Virus record (IMG/VR): IMGVR_UViG_3300020473_002200
Location: 1-64,000 of that record
From: a virus
Length of the DNA: 64,000 nt
Reading direction: 5' to 3' (one strand)
In this document: positions 20,301 through 29,916 of the stretch, piece after piece
Position numbering within the stretch: position 1 is the first letter of the stretch
How the letters are laid out: every line of letters begins with the position of its first letter
Notes under the pieces: model-generated
What the model saw: only the letters and a program-made list of their open reading frames with translations
The model's database searches: none
Told to the model about the DNA's origin: nothing
Translations under genes and position numbers: made by a program

Positions 20301-23300
20301 AAAGACCGTCGTCGATACCAAAAGACAAATGGTATACTCTATTTATTGTTTTTGATGAAGCTTCCTTTGAAAGAAGCGATTCTGCTAATTACATAGCACT
20401 TTATGATGTTGAGAATCATGGAGCGATGGTAGCGTATGCGAACTTCGTCCCTAATGATGCTGCACCAGAGGGTGTGCAGTCAGCTGAAAACAATTTATCT
20501 GACGGAATAGAGAGGCCTAGATTATTTATTGGGTACGGAAATAAAGACTCTGGTGGTTTGGCAACAAATTTCGGAACTTCTCCGCAATTGCCAGCGAATG
20601 AAGCAAGCTTCTATAATAACTTCTACCTCGCAGAGTTAAGCATTTTAAAGAAGCGCCTATCACTGGACGAGGCCGACAAAATTGCTGAGTCACATCTGGT
20701 ATTGAGGACTAAGTCGGGTTTTAGGACTGATTTACCAAAAAAAGCACTCCATGAAAAATTCCAGCAAAATAATATCATAGAAGGAGATTTCACTCCGTTC
20801 GTAGAAAGCTCAAAAACAACAGAGGATTTAGTTACTGGTGACGTCACCTATCCTCACATGATGTCAGCGGGTACCACTGGTTCTATTGTATTCACATTTA
20901 CTGATGTCCCTGCCGATAATTCGGGATTTAGTATTAGATTGCCTAATGGGAAAGACTTCCAAGTAATTTTTGACTCTTCTTCGACAGTTATAGATGGGTT
21001 TACACTGGACACAGCAACTTCTGTCATAACTGATTCGAATAATATTCGTGCTTATAATTCTGCACAAACTCGATTTAAGTGCGGAATAGAGGGGTTAATT
21101 TCTAGAACGGCAATTGTGGATCAACTGCAAAAGCTTATTAAAAATATAAATAGATATTCCGGTATCCCAGTTCAGGCATCTCGTACATCATTTAACGCTA
21201 TAAAGCTAGAATGTCAAGATCCTGGTTCATTTAATACAGAATATAACGCTGCATCAAAAGTTGTCACATTTAATAACACATTTGATGAAGATAATATCTT
21301 GGCTGGTAATATACTACAAATAATAGATTCTAGAGATGTTAGTATTACATACACAACTATATCGACCTCTGGGGGCAGTACGCCATGGGCTTCTGGCAAT
21401 TCTCAAAAGATCGGTGTGGCGCCAGGTAGGCCAGCGACCTTCGCCGTTGATGAATTAGTCTCGAAAATAAACGCAGTTTCTTCATACGAAGTATCAGCTT
21501 ATGATTTGGGCGGATCAACCACTAGGGCTAGTATGCTATTGGTTCCTGATCAGGATAAGGAAGTTAAGGTAATTGAGATATATAGTCGATATGGTAACAG
21601 AGACGATTTCACTATAGTTACCAACGCTCCTACATCATTATGCGTTGTGTCTAATAGCCCGGCTTCGAACATAGTAGTGTCAGATGATAAATTGTCTGGT
21701 CAGATTTTTCGTAATTCAAAATTAGAAGATTTTTCTTCAACATCTAGACACAATTCGATTAACACTGGGGCTAAAGCGCTTGAAGATGTAAAGGCGACAA
21801 TAAAGTGTAACGCTGCACCTCTTACGACATTCATTAATAATTCCAGCGTCACTGTTGAATATCTCAATAGGGTTTTAAATGATGATAGGCTTGACAACGA
21901 TATTCCACAACAGATAGTCGACGTACAAAATCTATCTCGCGGAATAAAGGACACAACTATTCCTCGTCGGCCTATCATAAAGTTTAAGATTCAAAATATA
22001 GAATATGTGGCTAGATTAGATAGTAAGCTGCAGTTAGCAGAGTCTAATAAATTCAATATAGGGGTTTCTGATGTTAATTCTAATTCAACATTGGCTACTT
22101 CTGTTGCTAATTCAATATCTGACGCCGTTGCTAAAGATAATTTGGGCTTAGTCGTAAGTGTTAACGATGATACAATTACTTTAAATCCGAATAATAAAGA
22201 TTCAAGTCTAAGTAGGGTCAACTTTCTAGGCGATGGTATTGGATCAATTTCCGAAGGCTTTATGTTCGAAACTTCAGGGTTTAATTTAATGTTAAATCCA
22301 GAAATGACAACTGACGCTAGAGAAAGTCTAACAATCCGAAAAACCACGTCATCTAGTAAGCCGTTCTTAGATGATGATAGGATGAATTTAGGTTTAGCAT
22401 TTTTTGCTAAAGGTTCAGCACTTTCAGGTTCCGCTAGCAGATTTATGGCAGCCACGCGTAATAGAGTTAGAATAGAGATTGACATTAACCCTGTTGAAAA
22501 AACTACTTTAGGATTCACTACTGGTTCTGGGACATCTGTCACAGATGGTTTTTCTGCTGGCAACTATAATCCGATGGGTTATTTTAATTTTTCTTCAAAA
22601 AAGTGGGAATCAATTTCGCCAACATTTTCTCCTAAGATTGAAACAAAAAAGGATGCAAATGAAGAAGGTCAAACCCGAGACCAAGCTATCAATGATGCCG
22701 TTTCTGATTTTCAAGCTTCTGCGCCCATCGGGTTTGGCGGGACTTACGGCTTTTCTATTCATCGAAAAGACACTTCTGATCACGCTTATGCTTGTATCAC
22801 TCATGTAAGCTCTAGCAATTTCGCCCTTACTGCGACAGGAGTAGTATCGAAGGTTGTAAAACTTAATGAAAGAATTAGGCTTACATCTACATCTGGTAGG
22901 GAAGTTGACTATATCATAACCAATAAGTCGGGCATAGGTTCGGGGGATGCTTTAACAGAGTCAACGAATATTAGCGATGATAATAAAAAACCTTTTACAT
23001 CTGCTAGAGATGGTGCTCGCGCGATAAATCTAGACTTAGATAACGGGAACCTAACATTTACAACATTTATGATAAACCTATCAGTAGCAATAAGCCGCGG
23101 TCACTCTGGTCATATTGAAGCAGAGCCACTTTGGCCTGATTTATCTAGCACTTTTGGTGCAATAACTAGCCCGGCTGACAGCACAAATATTCAGGGCTCG
23201 GGTTTAACGTTAACTTTTACAAATCCATTAGGTCGAGCGTACAAGGTGGGAGATAAATTTTATTTTCACGATACCAATGGCAACTACACCATCGTAACGC

Positions 23301-26300
23301 TCACAACAGATCGTTCACCTACTGATAAAACGATAACTGTTGATTGGGACTCTTTCAATTCAACTTCAAACACAACTGCAATAAGCCAGGTACGTTCATG
23401 GGGCTATGCAGATTTTTCAACTCCCAAACTATCACTTAAATTAAAACAACTAGAGATGGGCCCCGCGGGCAATACAAGGATCCTTAATGGCTTAGGGGGT
23501 ATAAGGGTAGAGGGCCATGCGAAAAGTACTCATACATTGACTTACACGGGTCAGCCCGCTGCTGGTCAAAGTTTGGTTATTCATAGTAACGGGGGTAATA
23601 CAAACAATTTTGGGTTTGTGTCAAACACTACTCAAACCGATGATCACACTTCAACATCACTTCCATCCGGGTTCGCATTGAATTATGGAAACTCTAGTAT
23701 AGTTGGCAAGATTGGAATAAATAAAACGATCACTGTTGCGGGAACCGCATATACATCTGGAAATGCAAAAATATTGGTTATGGGCGGCCAAAATGGATCA
23801 AGTCAAAACACTATTTTATTCATTAATCCAAAGATCCCAAACGGTACCATACTTGTTGTTTCTTTTTACGCATCTAGAAACGATTTCTATTCTGGTTATA
23901 ACGCCATGGGTACTGATGCAAATGAAGAAATAAAAGCCCGATATTCCACAACACTCGGCGGCAGCTCGGATGTGAGCCAAAAACATTTCGAAAAATGGAA
24001 CGGCTCAGCTTGGGTTACTCTAAGCTCTGCGGGCACTATCGCTGGTGGCGATATTACAGATACTACAACTTTAGATCATTTTAGAATAAAGTTTGATAAC
24101 CACCAGTCCGATGGCCTTTATTACTCAATTGAAAAAGAGGCGGCCGGCGCGTCTGACAGTACAATAGGTATATTCGGTATTCGATATGACATTTTACCCG
24201 GTCATCACGGGGCACCTGTGGCAATAGGATCGGATGCTGACGAGACATATGCAAATTTAGTAACTGCTATAAATAATAATTTATCTTCCAGCATTTCACC
24301 AGCTTACTTAAACCCTGCTGATGATTCAAATAATTCAGGCTCATTTATTTGGTCGAACCCTGGAGATCATGTTGCAATATTCGATATGACACCGCCGTGG
24401 CTCCCGAACACCGCAATCGATAACGCTAGTTTGGTAACTAACAAATCGTATATATCAAATAGCGAAAATATTTTTGCTGGAAAATATTCATCTTTTGTAG
24501 GTGGCATTATTACAAGCGATAATGAGCCGAATAAAGATTCTACCTTTAGCGGCCTACACTACGCAGAGCTACCCCTAAGAGGCCGGCCAGTATCTAATTT
24601 TGGTTTCCCATTTTCTGATACTTTTAAACCCGCTGAAGGCCAAAAGTTAGATCTTTCCAATTATCTAGACGGTCCCTTTTTGTTAGAGAAATTTGAAATT
24701 ATTTGTAGTTCATCGATTCGAGATGAAGTACAGGAAGGCGTAGGTAGAGTGTTACCAGAAACACATACTGATTTACCATTTTCCAATTATGGTCAATCCA
24801 ATGAAGCCTCTCAATTCTTCTCAGAAGAATCGTGGGTGTATAATGACAATTCCGCAACATCAATGAGCTATCACGGAATGTATGATGATCGATTTCGAAA
24901 CCTAGAAGCCCAACGTATGTATGACCGATTTTACCCATGGACTTCAAGAGACCTTCATTGGAGCGTCTTATCTCAACCATTCGGCAATAGATTCAAGTAT
25001 CATGACGGCCTTTGGGGCCATACTCCGCTTGTGGGTAAGAGCACTTTCACAAAGGAAAGGATTCAAAAAGAAGGTGCGTATCATCGTGTCGGTGGTAATG
25101 TATACGCTAGACAAGGCCAAGCCACAGACTATTTAATAAATGATAGCGTTTCGAACGCAAATACCGTTGAGGGTAGTGCATGGTGGCGATGCGATACTTT
25201 CTTTTTGATGCGGGAAAAACAAGCAATAGACGCTAGATATGATGTACCGATACCAAGCGCCGCAAAGTCAACTGGGCAAAATAATTCAGAAGCGTTCGCT
25301 GCAGGCACCCTTTACTTTTACGCGCGATATAAATATTACTCATATGATACCAACCCATACACCTACGATACATACTACGATGATGGCGCGTGGATAGCCA
25401 ACTCCTGGAAGTCTGTAAATAGCCCATGGGTTCCAGGGACTGGATACGAATCTACAGCAGAATGGTTGGCTAGAGTTGTTGTAATGACGGATGTGCCGTA
25501 TATAGAGATAAAGTCTCATAACCCTATTTTCGATCCATCAGTGTCGCCGTTGGTTGCTCATAGAAAATATAAAATTATCTCAGTCCCAGGTTCAAGTAAG
25601 CCAGATCTTTCTTCCCGCGGTGGTCCTGCGTCTGATAGCTCTGACAATGTCGCCGGATATACGTTTTATTCTACTTCAGCAGGAACAATTTCTGGTGCCG
25701 GTGCTACTCGCTTACAAGAGCACGCTAGGATCATACGTATATATTTTGTAACACGTAGTCAATTTGCATACCCGGAAGAAGTTGCTGCTGCTGTTCCTGA
25801 ACCGGGTACGTCAACATCTGAAATAGATAAACGCTATAATGGGTCAATTCGGTATGCTATTGATATTGACTATGCGCATTGGGAAGACGTATTTGGTATT
25901 CATATTCCAGCTTTAAGCAATATATTGTCTGCGATTAAAGTCACAGTTGATGCTGCAATGAACAGGGGTCATCTAGATGGATTTGAAATAACTGCCCCAG
26001 GCTATTCCGCCATGCACTTGCGGTTCCGTATAACAAACGCAACAACAGATGATTTTTCTGGAGATACATTCAATACAACAGCACAAATCACTACATCTGA
26101 TCATTTAATCGCGATGGAATTTACTAACCAGATGTGGGGATCTTGGTTTGAAACCACCGACATCTTTAATTATCATCCTTTTCACGACGCAACATCAATT
26201 ATAGGCAGCACCGCAGCTCCTTACGCCAGGGAAGATCTAGTGTACAATGGAGCAAGAATTAATAGAACGGAAGTCTCTAAAACCGGCCAACGTTCTGGCT

Positions 26301-29300
26301 ATGATATTTTAACTCAAAGTCATAATATTACATCGACAACAAGGGAATTAATCTCATATGCACAGGTAGCATATCACGGTTACGCGAATATGAACCACCG
26401 TACAGTGGGTGGCGTTGGCTATGGCCACTATTATTTTGTAAATGACCCAGGGTATATGTTTTATAGAGGTGAAGACTATAATTCTTCTGCGTCAGCGAGT
26501 TTTCCAGATGGCGCTCAGAAAAGCACTATGGAACATCCTCACCTTACAAGGTTTGGTAGCTTCGAGATAACTGGCTCGAATGGTCTAACTTTATTAGAGA
26601 ATGGTTTGGGTCGTGAATTAAATATCAAGATAGGTTCTCCAAAATATGAAAATCCTCATGTTAGCGCTGTGAACACTGCCCTGGTTCAACGTCAAACGAT
26701 TAGCGATGTTAAGATATCGATACCAAAATCTATTAGAAGTAGCTATCACCCTATGCAGAGAGTCGCGACACTTACGGTTCGTATAGCGTCGACTGCTAAT
26801 GTAGATATTTCAACGCTCAATAATGGTGACTCTATGGACGGCGTATCTCTGGCTACCGATGATTTAATATTACTAAAGAACCAAACAAGCGCTGTCGAAA
26901 ATGGTGTATATAAGGTTGGCGCATCTAATGGACAAACTGTTAGGAGCAATTATGATGTTGGATCTGTTATTTATAATATCGAAATAACGCCGTCTGCTGG
27001 TGGTCAAGCCAATACTAGATACGCGGTTACAAACACTAGTATTAATTCTGTCGTTGGGACACACTCATTATCATTTACTGTACGTGGATCTTCTAAATTC
27101 GCGAAAATTGCCGCTGAAGATAATACTCCTCTATTAAATTCTGAGGGTGTTGAGATAGGATATTCCCCCACAAGTCTATCACTAATTCGGATTGAAGACA
27201 ATGCTTCTACTGAGACTTTTAGAAAATCTTATACGAACCTTGACGTAACATATAATTTGTTCGACGGCATCTTAGAAATTAAGGGCGATTGTAAGACTAC
27301 TCCTAGGTTAGAAAAATATTTTCCATATAGGTTAGCTGTATTAGATCAATTTGATAATCCAGCTGTTTCTGGTGCTTCATTACCGCAATTTGTGACTGTT
27401 ACGCCGGCCTCTACCTTCATAGGCGGTTATGACTTTGATGGATTAGGCGGTACTCGAGCGACATTCCCTGTGGTGGGTGATAAACCTTCTGGTCAATATT
27501 TTAAATTAAATCAAATGTCATTTTATTTAGACGACTTTGACAGGATGGATCCTTCAAAAGAAAGTGCGCAGTACACATATTCAGACTCTGTTTCAACTGG
27601 TATAAATTTTGAGCAAAACAATCCGTATATACTCGCACCAGATGATAAACTAATACTAGGATTTCAGACAGCTGTCCCGGGATTTCATTCCGGGTTTACA
27701 TCATTTGCTAATCTTGGCGGCGGTATAATTCCCCCACAATTAGATGATCAAGGAAATTTGCAAACGGTACACACTGCAGGATCCCGCTCTCGGGCAATCG
27801 ATACTGGTAAATGCATAGAGACTACTTTCGCACCGTACATTAAATCGAAACTTGTTTTATACGGCTCATATATGCAGAATGGCGCTCCTAAATATCCTAC
27901 GAGGAAAGATGAATTTAGTACATCGGGGGTTGTTTATTCTGTAATAGGGGGAACCGATTATGATCAATATGAATTGTATTTAGACTCTGAATTTTCTGGC
28001 TCAATGAACTCAGAGATGATATCACCTACAGAGTTTTCACGCATAGCCAACGCTCGAGATGTGCTTTCTATAACTTTCGGCTCTAGATCAAACGACATCG
28101 GTGGGAACCCTAAACATTTATTCACCAGCGGATCTGTTGACAGATTTACCACAATATACACTGGTGATAATAGCGATCCTACTAATGATTACGATTTAGT
28201 TTATTTTGATTCGTTGCCTGTTGATTTAACAAACTATATACAGGTCGCCTCAGATGAAAAAAAGATTATCCCCGTTAAATACTTGGCTTCCGGGCAAAAA
28301 GCCGCTGATGAAACTCATGTGATGATCCCATCCTTAATAACGAGTAGAACAGATGAAAATAAGATAGACGAATCTGGGTTGGCGATGTTTATCGGCGCGC
28401 CAACTAGGCAGAAAAACGTATATTACTATAATACACTTGCTAAGCTATTAGAGAATATTGGGGATAATTTGTCAGGTGATATCTCTCTTGCTGAGGCAAC
28501 AACAGAAATTGCCCTAACTGCAGACCAGGTCATAATGCTGGGCGTTTTACCATCATTTTCTACAATATCATTTGATCCGGGCGGGGTACCAGCGAATGTT
28601 ATAAAATTTAATATTACTGGTACAAAGAACTCTGGCGCAACGCTAGAGGTTGCATGGATTTCTGGAGCACCGCTTACTTTAACAAATTCAAATAAGGCTA
28701 ATATTCGAATTAAGGTTGAGTCTTTATTAGAGACAGATCGTTTTACGAATTTACCTGTTGCAAAGTTTGAAAAGCAATTTATAACAGATTGGAGACAACG
28801 GTTTATATTTGAAAGATATACTTTCGCTAGTGATGATAGCGTTGTATCAATTTTTCCAAACAAGGAATTCGATCCAGCTGACTCTAGATTGAGATCGAGA
28901 AAAGAGACTTTTGCTAGTTTTGGTATCGATACCGATGATTCAAAATATGCAGAACAATTGGCACATAGTGAGTCAGGACTAAAGATATTCCAATCTCCCA
29001 CATACGACACTAGGCAGTGGGTAGTAGTAAACAATGACGGCTCAGACGCAGTATTTTCCACAAGTAATAATGCGAATAAAGATAAGCTGGTTGCGGTCAT
29101 GACCAAGATAAAAACAATTAGCTCTGACTACCACACATATTTTGATAAAGATACCGGTCAAATAAGGGTGACTGATAGATCTGGTAAGTCGCTATCGTCT
29201 GTATACACTAATCAAGTCAATCAGGTTAATGATAGTGAATATAGGCAAGCTGCAGCGACCTTGTTCGGTTTTGGCTCTGAGACAAATAGAAGTCTTAGCA

Positions 29301-29893
29301 CTTTTACAACGGAAGACATTTCAGGTTATACAGGGTCAAATCCCTTAGACACGTTTCAGGTAGATACCGATGGCGCCGGTGGCGTAGATACAACATATAA
29401 GCTATTACCTGGTCACGCTAGACAATCATTAGAGCACCCTAAGGGAGTCAAGTATGGGATGATTAATTACGATCATCTTCGTCCAAAAGTGGTTTTTAGT
29501 CGTACACACTATGGGCACTTTGCTGATTTACTTGAGGGAAGAAAAAACGCAGTATATACAACATTGTCTGCATATTCTAATAATAGCGAATTTACGCCAG
29601 ATAAAAGAACGATGACTGTAAAGGTTAAGTTCTTCGATCCATCTAGACGATTAATAACTAATGAAGATGCGCTAAAGTACTTATTTTCACAAAATCTAGA
29701 TAAGTATCAAAGGTCTCGTGTTCCATTCTTTGATTTACCTAATCCTGTAATATATAGCGAAGATGGAACAGCTAGCGTCTCAGATCATGCGAAGGGTGGT
29801 CGAGTAAGACTTAGGAAGCATGTTCTAAGAGATCAGGTTTCTATTTTTGATTCTAGCGGTAATGATCCATTTGCAGAATTTAATGAAGACTAA
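14348..29893 (+). CDS. Giant modular virion protein (5181 aa), probable tail fibre/baseplate adhesin
   Basis: This is one uninterrupted frame of about 15.5 kb. A TTG at 14333 could add five residues, but the ATG at 14348, overlapping the previous stop by 8 nt, is the more natural start. Domains in order: LamG-like at about 366-573 (FESAQWTHICVTYN, GFWNRVLTADEIYELY); a second LamG at 616-942 interrupted by an insert of about 115 aa; beta modules at 1186-1315, 1627-1876 and 2303-2434; a third LamG-like domain at 1909-2117; an aromatic-rich region at about 3450-3800; and a fibre adaptor at 4139-4249 (LTVRIASTANVDIST, LLKNQTSAVENGVYKV). The C-terminal region contains NNPYILAPDDKLILGFQ and, near the end, YGHFADLLEGRKNAV, which I recall from other giant phage structural proteins. 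No signal peptide or membrane segment is evident. Host-surface binding is inferred from the LamG and adaptor modules. Confidence 0.75.
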   Translation: MFDSRKKRIIPDLLSDIQHRSGRINLSKDVIANFVFDRITDDVVANRYLEEDGLNDLIFINEKFLKIEGVNNKLISGASGSDGTFSRKEVDPASPPASIENTAIEYSSFLTNSSPFKNKSITLGDKTFAANYYFSYRPENYSSKILTRYNARSLSIGTSSPHIAKISISGSVPFHRNEISGSRLSITVPQIGESNVTKNYTPLFFEERQEKAFQSLVLRSGISANSGDFFGLSNGRKADFEISIADFKISPTRKRYKIDPVATTIFATGSYSTAYPNTTIIPNAGYDLANRFNYYASGSTESGDPTTPTSYERVYASGSLDLISDSKLWIGNFVDATPANSGSASVTFAFQDTPDDSNTFTTQLIDGLYRNTFDTSRDSSQRLYMGHANQWAGLTGASSGGKSTFSCWVKPVKAQGHTNDHVIFSSQDDNYLISIPDSGKIKFTRNFSSSTAYTVETEKRAFSVTSSSSNRFESAQWTHICVTYNGPAYNGTAAVYINGMPVAMAAASATPASDKTIVTVTGTDNGDGATLGDKPGGTRGLYGQYADVGFWNRVLTADEIYELYSRPLANYKSSTNLQLHAQLTDPITKKGAAAVSPSYFINSTIGKLTDNEIGSRTYSAYTFSGEDDRIDIGKVSVWDAKIGDASGSTKKITLSAWVYQKGDSPTSNRIITFGANNVILYTHDNSPNNDGPWDLRFYLNSGGPDQGGAGTGGAWSAWAANKYHYWKVDDAITKNTWHHVAVTYDANTNTSAPVFYVDGVRKTTAAGGSDHSIGSQSSWGNWQGLVNIDKYNYGKLVNGIPRPVPLGPNVLNSYLLTNTATNISVGSNGNLTFNSNTLAAAFAAVFPVGSIVRLQNPTLTADFIVGTYSSGATVPFTASVKVTGSGTTLSLNTVTLMQEVLEQSCHIGNATNNSKFFNGLIAEVAVWNSILTDSEVFAVYSATQFAHDNSLTTVADNLVNTINSDTSLDIKAIKHQGNKTSANITLQQELGLAQVKSGLTSSVLLPHLTQSSCGIRYPNAGRRSTAPASFSNAKPITNLFIDDHRIPTGKQLKITDHSNNTITFTFDNTQAANYITSGDGTIHGTTPTLGLQNVTSSEGLRDVLVNAFSVKYSNTITTSSIEFGNNLRLSARPKQRITIECPSLSDAKDKKLHLVDTKGNKYKLEITDSSSASVTSGYTAVRVANAKTVTFSGNFGSSNIGAGDVLTIADGSSTVNYTTETTSNADATNADKIGVGSNRAATAVVDEFVKKINASNLGIVAIDVGGTATSASMILQPITNKSSGALRTITITEDGSGNNVFGGSADFCTITNTDATTLSDQRVAAALEDIIEHLPLSTISDPYTGQYSSFNSFVNGKLITVIQTAFGSPFFPTEVVDATAPGVFTINPELTGEEDEAGLQVEGSAISDGYIGTVFSAYEFSNPKYNIPDNGQPLALGSYDGIGLVGANDPRLGDVVVRYQKDFNYLGFFDNLKDAISNPRKAGHGAPTRSNSLSSTWGSISAPSTFGAASISLQVSSNFGTSYSAGQKFYFTFRGGAEYVYTANSNISNSDNTAALTLDAVNSTTTSTLNKTAVSAYGTFAPKQIIGAAVLGPTAPRKLHGEILRESEITLLLRNSDAYTPADQAAGVKITFNGNFGMGSFGTAPDPNAGNGSLRISDGTKSVDIIGLDYSNSPGTFVLVIEAAATKTNLHSKTFDIADSSNTQVQFRFDNTVSTTSGVVIGLQNADNVKTIATRIRTTIANHSFNIYASDESSSAGNDARHIISLTSTNTTTTFTSTASTSHFLHKLGVGAGGDNAASSVVSELVSKINAISWLNVTAAVVTGNTSENASLTLTHSDAGTVTVTEDPDSTNSNSGASGHFGGSSGFTTLVSTPASQGISGLVTFTSGSVDMTSKIKTLSVNKFSGGFQKAALMTQGYAGLAARGPKTIITRIYNNETSSTGVIFTLSGDLKSRYYLLADQGKFEFRLRPLGASSNSVYWKAIIERPSSIPKDKWYTLFIVFDEASFERSDSANYIALYDVENHGAMVAYANFVPNDAAPEGVQSAENNLSDGIERPRLFIGYGNKDSGGLATNFGTSPQLPANEASFYNNFYLAELSILKKRLSLDEADKIAESHLVLRTKSGFRTDLPKKALHEKFQQNNIIEGDFTPFVESSKTTEDLVTGDVTYPHMMSAGTTGSIVFTFTDVPADNSGFSIRLPNGKDFQVIFDSSSTVIDGFTLDTATSVITDSNNIRAYNSAQTRFKCGIEGLISRTAIVDQLQKLIKNINRYSGIPVQASRTSFNAIKLECQDPGSFNTEYNAASKVVTFNNTFDEDNILAGNILQIIDSRDVSITYTTISTSGGSTPWASGNSQKIGVAPGRPATFAVDELVSKINAVSSYEVSAYDLGGSTTRASMLLVPDQDKEVKVIEIYSRYGNRDDFTIVTNAPTSLCVVSNSPASNIVVSDDKLSGQIFRNSKLEDFSSTSRHNSINTGAKALEDVKATIKCNAAPLTTFINNSSVTVEYLNRVLNDDRLDNDIPQQIVDVQNLSRGIKDTTIPRRPIIKFKIQNIEYVARLDSKLQLAESNKFNIGVSDVNSNSTLATSVANSISDAVAKDNLGLVVSVNDDTITLNPNNKDSSLSRVNFLGDGIGSISEGFMFETSGFNLMLNPEMTTDARESLTIRKTTSSSKPFLDDDRMNLGLAFFAKGSALSGSASRFMAATRNRVRIEIDINPVEKTTLGFTTGSGTSVTDGFSAGNYNPMGYFNFSSKKWESISPTFSPKIETKKDANEEGQTRDQAINDAVSDFQASAPIGFGGTYGFSIHRKDTSDHAYACITHVSSSNFALTATGVVSKVVKLNERIRLTSTSGREVDYIITNKSGIGSGDALTESTNISDDNKKPFTSARDGARAINLDLDNGNLTFTTFMINLSVAISRGHSGHIEAEPLWPDLSSTFGAITSPADSTNIQGSGLTLTFTNPLGRAYKVGDKFYFHDTNGNYTIVTLTTDRSPTDKTITVDWDSFNSTSNTTAISQVRSWGYADFSTPKLSLKLKQLEMGPAGNTRILNGLGGIRVEGHAKSTHTLTYTGQPAAGQSLVIHSNGGNTNNFGFVSNTTQTDDHTSTSLPSGFALNYGNSSIVGKIGINKTITVAGTAYTSGNAKILVMGGQNGSSQNTILFINPKIPNGTILVVSFYASRNDFYSGYNAMGTDANEEIKARYSTTLGGSSDVSQKHFEKWNGSAWVTLSSAGTIAGGDITDTTTLDHFRIKFDNHQSDGLYYSIEKEAAGASDSTIGIFGIRYDILPGHHGAPVAIGSDADETYANLVTAINNNLSSSISPAYLNPADDSNNSGSFIWSNPGDHVAIFDMTPPWLPNTAIDNASLVTNKSYISNSENIFAGKYSSFVGGIITSDNEPNKDSTFSGLHYAELPLRGRPVSNFGFPFSDTFKPAEGQKLDLSNYLDGPFLLEKFEIICSSSIRDEVQEGVGRVLPETHTDLPFSNYGQSNEASQFFSEESWVYNDNSATSMSYHGMYDDRFRNLEAQRMYDRFYPWTSRDLHWSVLSQPFGNRFKYHDGLWGHTPLVGKSTFTKERIQKEGAYHRVGGNVYARQGQATDYLINDSVSNANTVEGSAWWRCDTFFLMREKQAIDARYDVPIPSAAKSTGQNNSEAFAAGTLYFYARYKYYSYDTNPYTYDTYYDDGAWIANSWKSVNSPWVPGTGYESTAEWLARVVVMTDVPYIEIKSHNPIFDPSVSPLVAHRKYKIISVPGSSKPDLSSRGGPASDSSDNVAGYTFYSTSAGTISGAGATRLQEHARIIRIYFVTRSQFAYPEEVAAAVPEPGTSTSEIDKRYNGSIRYAIDIDYAHWEDVFGIHIPALSNILSAIKVTVDAAMNRGHLDGFEITAPGYSAMHLRFRITNATTDDFSGDTFNTTAQITTSDHLIAMEFTNQMWGSWFETTDIFNYHPFHDATSIIGSTAAPYAREDLVYNGARINRTEVSKTGQRSGYDILTQSHNITSTTRELISYAQVAYHGYANMNHRTVGGVGYGHYYFVNDPGYMFYRGEDYNSSASASFPDGAQKSTMEHPHLTRFGSFEITGSNGLTLLENGLGRELNIKIGSPKYENPHVSAVNTALVQRQTISDVKISIPKSIRSSYHPMQRVATLTVRIASTANVDISTLNNGDSMDGVSLATDDLILLKNQTSAVENGVYKVGASNGQTVRSNYDVGSVIYNIEITPSAGGQANTRYAVTNTSINSVVGTHSLSFTVRGSSKFAKIAAEDNTPLLNSEGVEIGYSPTSLSLIRIEDNASTETFRKSYTNLDVTYNLFDGILEIKGDCKTTPRLEKYFPYRLAVLDQFDNPAVSGASLPQFVTVTPASTFIGGYDFDGLGGTRATFPVVGDKPSGQYFKLNQMSFYLDDFDRMDPSKESAQYTYSDSVSTGINFEQNNPYILAPDDKLILGFQTAVPGFHSGFTSFANLGGGIIPPQLDDQGNLQTVHTAGSRSRAIDTGKCIETTFAPYIKSKLVLYGSYMQNGAPKYPTRKDEFSTSGVVYSVIGGTDYDQYELYLDSEFSGSMNSEMISPTEFSRIANARDVLSITFGSRSNDIGGNPKHLFTSGSVDRFTTIYTGDNSDPTNDYDLVYFDSLPVDLTNYIQVASDEKKIIPVKYLASGQKAADETHVMIPSLITSRTDENKIDESGLAMFIGAPTRQKNVYYYNTLAKLLENIGDNLSGDISLAEATTEIALTADQVIMLGVLPSFSTISFDPGGVPANVIKFNITGTKNSGATLEVAWISGAPLTLTNSNKANIRIKVESLLETDRFTNLPVAKFEKQFITDWRQRFIFERYTFASDDSVVSIFPNKEFDPADSRLRSRKETFASFGIDTDDSKYAEQLAHSESGLKIFQSPTYDTRQWVVVNNDGSDAVFSTSNNANKDKLVAVMTKIKTISSDYHTYFDKDTGQIRVTDRSGKSLSSVYTNQVNQVNDSEYRQAAATLFGFGSETNRSLSTFTTEDISGYTGSNPLDTFQVDTDGAGGVDTTYKLLPGHARQSLEHPKGVKYGMINYDHLRPKVVFSRTHYGHFADLLEGRKNAVYTTLSAYSNNSEFTPDKRTMTVKVKFFDPSRRLITNEDALKYLFSQNLDKYQRSRVPFFDLPNPVIYSEDGTASVSDHAKGGRVRLRKHVLRDQVSIFDSSGNDPFAEFNED
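17902..21655 (+). repeat. Three paralogous 'TFSGNF...IGVG...KIN' modules in the giant protein
   Basis: Copies lie at about 17902-18295, 19219-19980 and 21241-21655. Each begins with TVTFSGNFGSSN, KITFNGNFGMGS or VVTFNNTFDEDN. Each continues with an 'IGVG.....A..VVDE.V.KINA' helix (DEFVKKINASN, SELVSKINAIS, DELVSKINAVS) and a strand with ASMILQP, ASLTLTH or ASMLLVP. The middle copy is split by an insert at about 19370-19700 that resembles another segment near 17480-17700. Confidence 0.72.
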
Positions 29894-29916
29894 CTAAAAC
29901 ATTTCCGGCAAATAAT

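Noticed and set aside
28426-29106. 226-codon open frame on the minus strand inside the giant gene
   Set aside because: It lies wholly within a well-supported + strand gene, has hydrophobic/Ser-rich mirror-type composition, and no gene is transcribed from the minus strand elsewhere. The same applies to minus frames at 21991-22563 and 51444-52061.
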